Shown here one piece after another: positions 6,237-10,498 of a DNA stretch of 10,498 nucleotides. The stretch covers positions 3,964-14,461 of the forward strand of contig FR896042.1 of assembly GCA_000435475.1 (NCBI GenBank). The letters are read 5' to 3'. The DNA comes from Cryptobacterium sp. CAG:338 (lineage in GTDB: Bacteria; Actinomycetota; Coriobacteriia; Coriobacteriales; Eggerthellaceae). The position numbers and the translations under genes were made by a program. The notes beneath the pieces are model-generated. The model ran no database searches and had not been told where the DNA came from. It saw only the letters and a list, made by a program, of their open reading frames with translations. Within the stretch, counting starts at the first letter, position 1, and every line of letters starts with the position of its first letter.

Positions 6237-7283
6237 ATGAGCACAAAATTCGCAACACAAAAGCGGGCAATTATTGCAGCAGTAATGGCTGTTATTCTTT
6301 TAGTGGGCCTTATGGTTCCCACTGTTTCCGCTTATGCAGAGCCAACTTCGGCAGAAAAACGTGCCGAAGCACAGCAGGTTCTTAGTCAGCTTGAAGAAAT
6401 GCAAGTAAAGCTGGACGAAGCATCCAACAATTATTATGCAGCGCTTGAGGCTCAGGAAGAAGCTGAAGCTAAGGTTGTAGAAGCGCAAGCAAAAGTTGAT
6501 GAAAAAACAAAAGAAATCGAAGGTTATCAAGAGCAACTTGGCGACCGTGCACGAGACATGTATCGCTCTGGCTCCGTAAGCTTTGTCGATGTAATTTTGG
6601 GTGCCTCTTCTTTTGAGGAATTCGCAACTACCTGGAATATGCTCGAAAAGCTCAACGAAAACGACGCAGAGCTTGTACAGCAGACTAAAGATGCGCGTGA
6701 AGAATTAGAAGCAGCAAAGACCGAAGCTGAAGAGCAGGCTCAGATTGCTGCTGACAAGACTGCTGAAGCAGAGGCGGTAAAGGAAGAAGCTGAAGCAACA
6801 ACTGCAGAGATGCAGGCAACGTATGATCAGCTTTCCGCTGAAGCAGAAGAGCTTCTTCGTCAAGAGGAAGAAGCAGCAGAGCGTGCTCGTCAAGCTGCTG
6901 CCCAGGCAGCCTTACAAAATCAGTCAGGTGGTGGAAACTACGACAACAATAAAACGCCAACTGTAACAGGAAACGTAATTGTTGATCGTGCGTATGCTCA
7001 GCTGGGTAAGCCTTATGTGTGGGGTGCTTCTGGTCCTAATTCCTTTGACTGTTCAGGATTGGTCGGCTATTGCATCACAGGCACATATGGTAACCATTGG
7101 TGCACTACCTATACCATGCGAAATTGGACGCGCGTTTCTAATCCTCAGCCAGGTGATTTCTGTCTCAACAGTCATCATACGGGTGTGTATATCGGTAACG
7201 GGCAAATGATTCATGCGCCTCGCACCGGTGATGTGGTGAAGATCAGTGCTGTTCATGCAGGCATGTACTATGTTCGTTACTAG
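6237..7283 (+). CDS. secreted coiled-coil NlpC/P60 peptidoglycan hydrolase, second paralogue
   Basis: Predicted exported wall endopeptidase of 348 residues, paralogous to the gene ending at 5651. The signal peptide ends near SAYA/EP (residue 34). The two proteins stay co-linear without gaps to about residue 205; residues 96-113 are identical and at the same numbers in both. Coiled coils run about 36-100 and 140-228, around the PcsB-like block (MYRSGS, then DVILGASSFEEF). The linker is short (about 230-245, GGGNYDNNKTP) and lacks the polyasparagine tract. The NlpC/P60 domain has C272 in DCSG, H314 in HHTGVYIG and H326 in MIHAP. Its own ribosome site and a long upstream gap suggest separate transcription. 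Substrate specificity and partner proteins are unknown. Confidence 0.93.
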   Translation: MSTKFATQKRAIIAAVMAVILLVGLMVPTVSAYAEPTSAEKRAEAQQVLSQLEEMQVKLDEASNNYYAALEAQEEAEAKVVEAQAKVDEKTKEIEGYQEQLGDRARDMYRSGSVSFVDVILGASSFEEFATTWNMLEKLNENDAELVQQTKDAREELEAAKTEAEEQAQIAADKTAEAEAVKEEAEATTAEMQATYDQLSAEAEELLRQEEEAAERARQAAAQAALQNQSGGGNYDNNKTPTVTGNVIVDRAYAQLGKPYVWGASGPNSFDCSGLVGYCITGTYGNHWCTTYTMRNWTRVSNPQPGDFCLNSHHTGVYIGNGQMIHAPRTGDVVKISAVHAGMYYVRY

Positions 7284-7343
7284 TATTTGTTGCTAGCAGA
7301 GCGTGCATTGAAGCGCATTAAGCGATTATTAATAGGCGTTAGA

Positions 7344-7383
7344 GCGCGTCATAGGACGCGCAGCAAAGTGCGTCGCTGCCTTT
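7344..7383 (+). terminator. possible weak terminator after the second nlpC gene
   Basis: GCGCGTC (7344-7350), loop ATAG, GACGCGC (7355-7361): a perfect 7-bp stem. An overlapping GCAGC/GCTGC stem ends at 7379, followed by only CTTT. The structure is clear, but the T-tract is poor, so its function is uncertain. Confidence 0.35.
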
Positions 7384-7437
7384 AATCATCTAACAGCGGC
7401 CGTTTCGCTTGCCAATTATGGAGGAAGCGGGGCGGCT

Positions 7438-7471
7438 CTGTTCTTTTCGCGAATATGTGCTAATATAGCAC
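7438..7471 (+). promoter_or_regulatory. probable promoter of the tRNA-Pro gene
   Basis: TAATAT at 7461-7466 preceded by TGC forms an extended -10 element. A weak -35, CTGTTC, lies at 7438-7443 with a 17-bp spacer. The -10 is embedded in a palindrome, GTGCTA-ATA-TAGCAC (7457-7471). Transcription would start near 7473 and give a leader of nearly 100 bases before the tRNA. Confidence 0.45.
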
Positions 7472-7568
7472 CCGCTAATTACCGATGATCGTTATGGCTT
7501 TTTGTACAACAGGCGGTGTTGCAAGGGAGCCATGAAGACCATCAAAGCACTGAGCTTAATTAGCAAAA

Positions 7569-7645
7569 CGGGATGTGGCTCAGCTTGGTAGAGCGCTGCG
7601 TTCGGGACGCAGAGGTCGCAGGTTCGAATCCTGTCATCCCGACCA
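7569..7645 (+). tRNA. tRNA-Pro, anticodon CGG
   Basis: A complete cloverleaf. Acceptor arm CGGGATG (7569-7575) pairs perfectly with CATCCCG (7635-7641). The D arm is GCTC/GAGC with loop AGCTTGGTA. The anticodon stem CTGCG/CGCAG encloses loop TTCGGGA, with anticodon CGG at 7603-7605, reading CCG. The T arm is GCAGG/CCTGT with loop TTCGAAT. The 3' CCA is encoded at 7643-7645. It is a single gene with its own promoter and terminator. I saw no duplicated 3' end that would mark an integrated element. Confidence 0.97.
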
Positions 7646-7660
7646 TTTCAACCACTAGGG

Positions 7661-7690
7661 GAGCCTTCCGCGAAAGGCGGTGCTCTTTTT
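7661..7690 (+). terminator. intrinsic terminator of tRNA-Pro
   Basis: GAGC (7661-7664) with GCTC (7682-7685) and CCGC (7668-7671) with GCGG (7677-7680) form a stem with a small internal loop. TTTTT follows at 7686-7690, 15 bases after the CCA end. Confidence 0.8.
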
Positions 7691-7732
7691 GCTAGAGTGA
7701 AGGTACTCGCTCGAAGATAGTAACTGGGTGTT

Positions 7733-7792
7733 CTCTTTGGGATTTTGGCGCACAGGTCAAATGCTAGCTGAGTTTTGATTGGCTCCAAAGAG
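7733..7792 (+). promoter_or_regulatory. inverted repeat upstream of tatA
   Basis: CTCTTTGG (7733-7740) and CCAAAGAG (7785-7792) are perfect reverse complements 44 bp apart, ending 14 bp before the tatA ribosome site (GGAGG at 7807-7811). It could form a long-range stem in the tatA leader. It may also be chance. Confidence 0.3.
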
Positions 7793-7818
7793 GCCATCTA
7801 GGATGTGGAGGTACTTGC

Positions 7819-8109
7819 ATGAAAATAGGACCTTTCGGCATTTTCGAAATTGCCATTATTCTTATCGTAATTCTTATTATTTTTGGTCCAAAAAATCTTC
7901 CAAAGTTAGGCACCGCAATTGGCAAAGCGGTTAAGAACTTACGCGAAGGTTTAGGCGGTAATAAAAAGGTCAAGGAAGCCGAAGAGGTTCCGGTTAAAGA
8001 GGCTAAAGACAGCACCCCTGAGGAAATCGAGGTGGAGGTTATCGATAAGCCCGAACCAACCTCAGCAAAACCTGCTCCCAAAGCGACGGAGGAAACCAAC
8101 AACGCTTAA
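7819..8109 (+). CDS. tatA: Sec-independent protein translocase subunit TatA
   Basis: Small membrane protein that oligomerises to let folded twin-arginine substrates cross the cytoplasmic membrane. The 96 residues show the standard TatA/E plan. A single transmembrane helix at about 6-21 has E10 in it, where TatA often has a polar residue. The hinge FGPKNLPKLG is at 22-31, an amphipathic basic helix at about 32-46, and a flexible charged Pro/Glu/Lys tail from about 48 to the end. FGPKNLP is the family hallmark. GGAGG lies seven bases before ATG. No tatC or tatB is adjacent, so the rest of the translocase must be encoded elsewhere. TatA rather than TatB is favoured by the short length and hinge, though one-component TatA/B activity is possible in Gram-positives. 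Confidence 0.92.
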   Translation: MKIGPFGIFEIAIILIVILIIFGPKNLPKLGTAIGKAVKNLREGLGGNKKVKEAEEVPVKEAKDSTPEEIEVEVIDKPEPTSAKPAPKATEETNNA

Positions 8110-8141
8110 GGCGAGCTTAGGTGGTATAGAAAGTAAATCAA

Positions 8142-8171
8142 GGGGCACGCTCTTCGTGGGCGCGCCCCTTT
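8142..8171 (+). terminator. probable intrinsic terminator of tatA
   Basis: GGGGC (8142-8146) with GCCCC (8164-8168), then after one A-C mismatch five more pairs around loop TTCGT. TTT follows. It lies 32 bp after the tatA stop and before greA. The GC-rich stem is strong and the T-tract is short. Confidence 0.6.
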
Positions 8172-8228
8172 CGCAGGTAGAGAAAGGATAAGAGGCCAAG
8201 GCTGCGCTTGGTCGAGGGGTAGTAAATT

Positions 8229-8699
8229 ATGGCTGAAAACAACTACATTCTGACCGAAGAAGGCAAAGAGAAGCTCGAAGAAGAACTGCATTTTCTGGAA
8301 ACGGAAAAACGTGCAGAGATTGGCGAGCGCATTCGTGTAGCACGCGAATTTGGTGATATTTCCGAGAACTCTGAATACGATGATGCTAAAAACGAGCAAG
8401 GCATGATGGAGGCTCGTATCGCGGAAATTACGCGCATTCTTAGCGAGGCTACGGTTGTTTCTGCTCCAAAGCGCTCTGGCAAGGTAAACATTGGCAGCCG
8501 TGTTACGGTTGAAATGGGCGGACGCGAGCGCGTTTTCTCTATCGTCGGTGCAGCAGAAAGCAATTCTGCTAAAGGCAAGATTTCAAATGAATCACCTGTA
8601 GGTGCTGCTCTTTTGGGTCACAAAAAAGACGACGAGGTGGAAACTACGGGACCAACTGGTCGTGTTATTAAGATGAAAATCCTGAAGATCGAGCACTAA
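8229..8699 (+). CDS. greA: transcription elongation factor GreA
   Basis: Binds RNA polymerase through the secondary channel and stimulates cleavage of backtracked RNA 3' ends, rescuing stalled elongation complexes. At 156 residues it matches the family length. The N-terminal coiled-coil finger (about 8-78) carries the acidic tip GDISENSEYDDAK at 42-54, with D43 and E46 in the positions that support the catalytic Mg2+. The C-terminal FKBP-like domain (about 84-156) includes SPVGAALLGHKKDDEV at 122-137. GAGGGG lies nine bases before ATG; a small hairpin CCAAG/CTTGG (8196-8211) sits just before it. lysS lies 254 bp downstream, an order also common in Firmicutes. Confidence 0.96.
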   Translation: MAENNYILTEEGKEKLEEELHFLETEKRAEIGERIRVAREFGDISENSEYDDAKNEQGMMEARIAEITRILSEATVVSAPKRSGKVNIGSRVTVEMGGRERVFSIVGAAESNSAKGKISNESPVGAALLGHKKDDEVETTGPTGRVIKMKILKIEH

Positions 8700-8715
8700 G
8701 GGTAATACACCTGCA

Positions 8716-8760
8716 TGGTTCACAAAGATCTGTAAGGTTCACCACGGTCTGTGTGGTCCG
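8716..8760. repeat. degenerate 19-bp direct repeat downstream of greA
   Basis: Two adjacent 19-bp units (8716-8734 and 8735-8753) share GGTTCAC and TCTGT and agree at 14 of 19 positions. A third begins TGGTCCG at 8754 and fades. ACCAC (8741-8745) can pair with GTGGT (8753-8757). It is noncoding. No terminator with a T-run is seen between greA and lysS. Confidence 0.5.
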
Positions 8761-8917
8761 TTAAGAGCAGCTCAATAGAGAATGCTCGTTATGGATGGTT
8801 TGATGAGGGTAGGCTAAAGCGTTTCCTGAAAGAGTTCAGTAAAAACGATAGGCAGACTGATAGGTAGGCGGACCTTAAAACCACAGTTAGACTTTATTGA
8901 GGTAAGTGATTAAGAAA

Positions 8918-8935
8918 ACAAGCTGATTTGCTTGT
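8918..8935 (+). promoter_or_regulatory. small hairpin just before lysS
   Basis: ACAAGC (8918-8923), loop TGATTT, GCTTGT (8930-8935): a perfect 6-bp stem that ends 18 bases before the lysS start codon. No T-run follows. The lysS ribosome site is weak (GGA at 8946-8948), so this structure could influence initiation. No T-box features were recognised. Confidence 0.3.
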
Positions 8936-8953
8936 ATTGAAGAATGGATAGCA

Positions 8954-10459
8954 ATGGCGCAAGATTCAACTGAACAGATTATTGAAGACGATCCTATTGA
9001 AGTTCGTCGTGCAAAGCGTGAGGCATTGCTGGCTGAAGGGAAGAATCCCTATGGTCACGCCTTTAATTATTCCCACCATGTTGCCGATCTGGACGAAAAA
9101 TATAAAGAGCTCGGCGATGGCGAAAATACTGAAGATCGTGTTGCTGTTGCTGGTCGTATCGTTGCAAAGCGTGTTCAGGGAAAGATTATTTTCTTCGAAT
9201 TGCTTGATGCTACTGGAAAGATCCAACTGTTCTGTCGAATCAACGCATTAGGTGAAGATGCCTTCGCGGAAATGAAAGACCTTGATCTGGGTGATTGGAT
9301 TGGTGCAGAAGGCTTAGTAATGCGTACTCGACGCGGTCAACTGTCTGTAGCGGTTGATGCGTTTGAGCTTCTTGCTAAGGCTCTTCGTCCTTTGCCAGAG
9401 AAGTTTCATGGCTTGGCTGACAAAGAGCTGCGTTATCGTCAGCGCTATGTGGATTTGATCGTCAATGACGAAGTTCGCGATACCTTTGTTAAGCGCTCGA
9501 AGATTATTTCTACGTTTCGCCATTACATGGAAAATGATGGTTACTACGAGGTGGAAACTCCCTTCTTGCAGACCATTCAAGGTGGTGCAACCGCTAAGCC
9601 ATTCATCACGCACTTTAATGCGCTGAATCAGGAATGCTATTTGCGTATCGCTACCGAGCTTCATTTGAAGCGTTTGCTGGTGGGCGGATTTGAGCGCGTT
9701 TTCGAGATTGGTCGAATTTTCCGTAACGAAGGAATGGATCCTACCCATAATCCTGAGTTCACTACCATGGAAGCTTATCGTGCCTTTAGCGACCTTGAAG
9801 GCATGAAGAAACTTGCTGAAGGAGTTATCAAAGCTGCAAATGCGGCAGTAAATGATACTGAGCAAATTGAATATCAAGGTCAGGTAATTGACCTTTCGGG
9901 AGAGTGGCCTTCGATTCCTATGACGAAGATAGTATCCGACGCATTAGGCGAAGAGGTTACACTCGATACATCCGTGGAGCACTTGGCTGAACTTGCAAAG
10001 AAGAATGGTATCGAAGTTAAGCCTGAATGGACAGCAGGTAAGCTCATTGCGGAACTGTATGACGAGATTGGTGAGCCAAGCATCGTTAACCCAACTTTCG
10101 TGTGCGATTATCCCGTGGAAGTAAGTCCATTGGCGAAGCGTTTCGAAGATGATCCTCGTTTAACTCAGCGTTTTGAATTGGTAATTGCAGGCCATGAATA
10201 TGCAAACGCTTTTTCTGAGCTTAATGACCCCGTTGACCAAGCGGAGCGTTTCCAGAAGCAGATGGAAGAAAAAGCTTCAGGCGATGATGAAGCAATGGAG
10301 TACGACACTGACTATATTCGTGCGCTGGAATACGGCATGCCTCCTGCAGGCGGTATTGGTATCGGCATCGACCGTGTTGTGATGTTGCTGACCAATCAGG
10401 CAAGTATTAGGGATGTGCTGCTGTTCCCGCATATGCGTCCTGAAGCAAAGATAAATTAG
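8954..10459 (+). CDS. lysS: lysyl-tRNA synthetase, class II
   Basis: Cytosolic enzyme that charges tRNA-Lys with lysine using ATP. It is complete at 501 residues, the normal bacterial length. The N-terminal OB-fold anticodon-binding domain is about 62-145 (VAVAGRIVAKRVQGKIIFFELLD). The linker YRQRYVDLIVND lies at 161-172, before class II motif 1. GGATAKPFITHFNAL covers 210-224. Motif 2 is FRNEGMDPTHNPEFT at 256-270 after FEIGRI. Motif 3 is GGIGIGIDRVVMLLT at 466-480. It ends FPHMRPEAKIN. The ATG is favoured because the N-terminus has the usual length, although the ribosome site is weak. Following greA is a common arrangement. No C-terminal fusion is seen. Confidence 0.97.
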   Translation: MAQDSTEQIIEDDPIEVRRAKREALLAEGKNPYGHAFNYSHHVADLDEKYKELGDGENTEDRVAVAGRIVAKRVQGKIIFFELLDATGKIQLFCRINALGEDAFAEMKDLDLGDWIGAEGLVMRTRRGQLSVAVDAFELLAKALRPLPEKFHGLADKELRYRQRYVDLIVNDEVRDTFVKRSKIISTFRHYMENDGYYEVETPFLQTIQGGATAKPFITHFNALNQECYLRIATELHLKRLLVGGFERVFEIGRIFRNEGMDPTHNPEFTTMEAYRAFSDLEGMKKLAEGVIKAANAAVNDTEQIEYQGQVIDLSGEWPSIPMTKIVSDALGEEVTLDTSVEHLAELAKKNGIEVKPEWTAGKLIAELYDEIGEPSIVNPTFVCDYPVEVSPLAKRFEDDPRLTQRFELVIAGHEYANAFSELNDPVDQAERFQKQMEEKASGDDEAMEYDTDYIRALEYGMPPAGGIGIGIDRVVMLLTNQASIRDVLLFPHMRPEAKIN

Positions 10460-10498
10460 TAAAGTTGTTTCGTGCTGCTGGTTTTCTGTCGGGAACAG

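Noticed and set aside
5866..6270. 134-codon open frame on the minus strand
   Set aside because: It overlaps the signal peptide region of the second nlpC gene, matches no family I recognise, has no good ribosome site, and its composition looks random.
7494..7535. 13-residue leader peptide before tRNA-Pro, overlapping another ATG at 7532
   Set aside because: No ribosome site before the first ATG, and the second frame runs into the tRNA; probably chance.
7569..7645. tRNA as an integration site of a mobile element
   Set aside because: No integrase gene and no second copy of the tRNA 3' end in the window.
7776..7804. Promoter TTGATT-18-TAGGAT before tatA
   Set aside because: The start site would fall inside the tatA ribosome binding site, leaving essentially no leader.
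9314..9877. 187-codon minus-strand open frame
   Set aside because: Entirely antisense to conserved lysS sequence including motif 2; a shadow frame.

Overview
This 10.5 kb window looks like chromosomal housekeeping DNA of an anaerobic, moderate-GC Gram-positive actinobacterium of the class Coriobacteriia (Eggerthella/Slackia/Cryptobacterium-like). That placement is an inference. It rests on two secreted coiled-coil NlpC/P60 proteins of a kind I associate with this class, a long-form HPF, the greA-lysS order and the base composition; the species cannot be fixed from the sequence alone. I see no phage, transposase, CRISPR array or rRNA.

Layout: 1-232 is the end of an upstream intergenic region carrying a degenerate 17-bp tandem repeat. 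233-1705 is a two-gene polar amino acid ABC importer (permease, then ATPase) closed by a strong terminator; no substrate-binding protein is visible. 1830-1935 is a purine-rich degenerate repeat between convergent genes, next to the terminator of the minus-strand hpf gene (1975-2550). The divergent gap 2551-2906 holds a palindrome and a nhaA leader with mutually exclusive hairpins. nhaA (2907-4412) encodes a Na+/H+ antiporter with extended tails. 4569-5651 and 6237-7283 are paralogous secreted NlpC/P60 peptidoglycan hydrolases. The 585-bp gap between them holds a perfect 15-bp terminator hairpin enclosed by a 13-bp inverted repeat, then about 400 bp of AT-rich noncoding DNA. A tRNA-Pro(CGG) gene with its own promoter and terminator follows, then tatA, greA and lysS.

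Functionally the region combines envelope work (amino acid uptake, Na+/H+ balance, wall cleavage, Tat export) with gene-expression genes (ribosome hibernation, tRNA-Pro, GreA, LysRS). Most genes are separate transcription units with their own terminators; only the ABC pair is a tight operon. I do not see a clear new multi-gene system. The most unusual material is noncoding: three arrays of short degenerate direct repeats, the nested inverted repeat between the nlpC genes, and the switch-like nhaA leader. On the protein side, the nlpC pair shares an 18-residue block that is invariant in protein but diverged in DNA.
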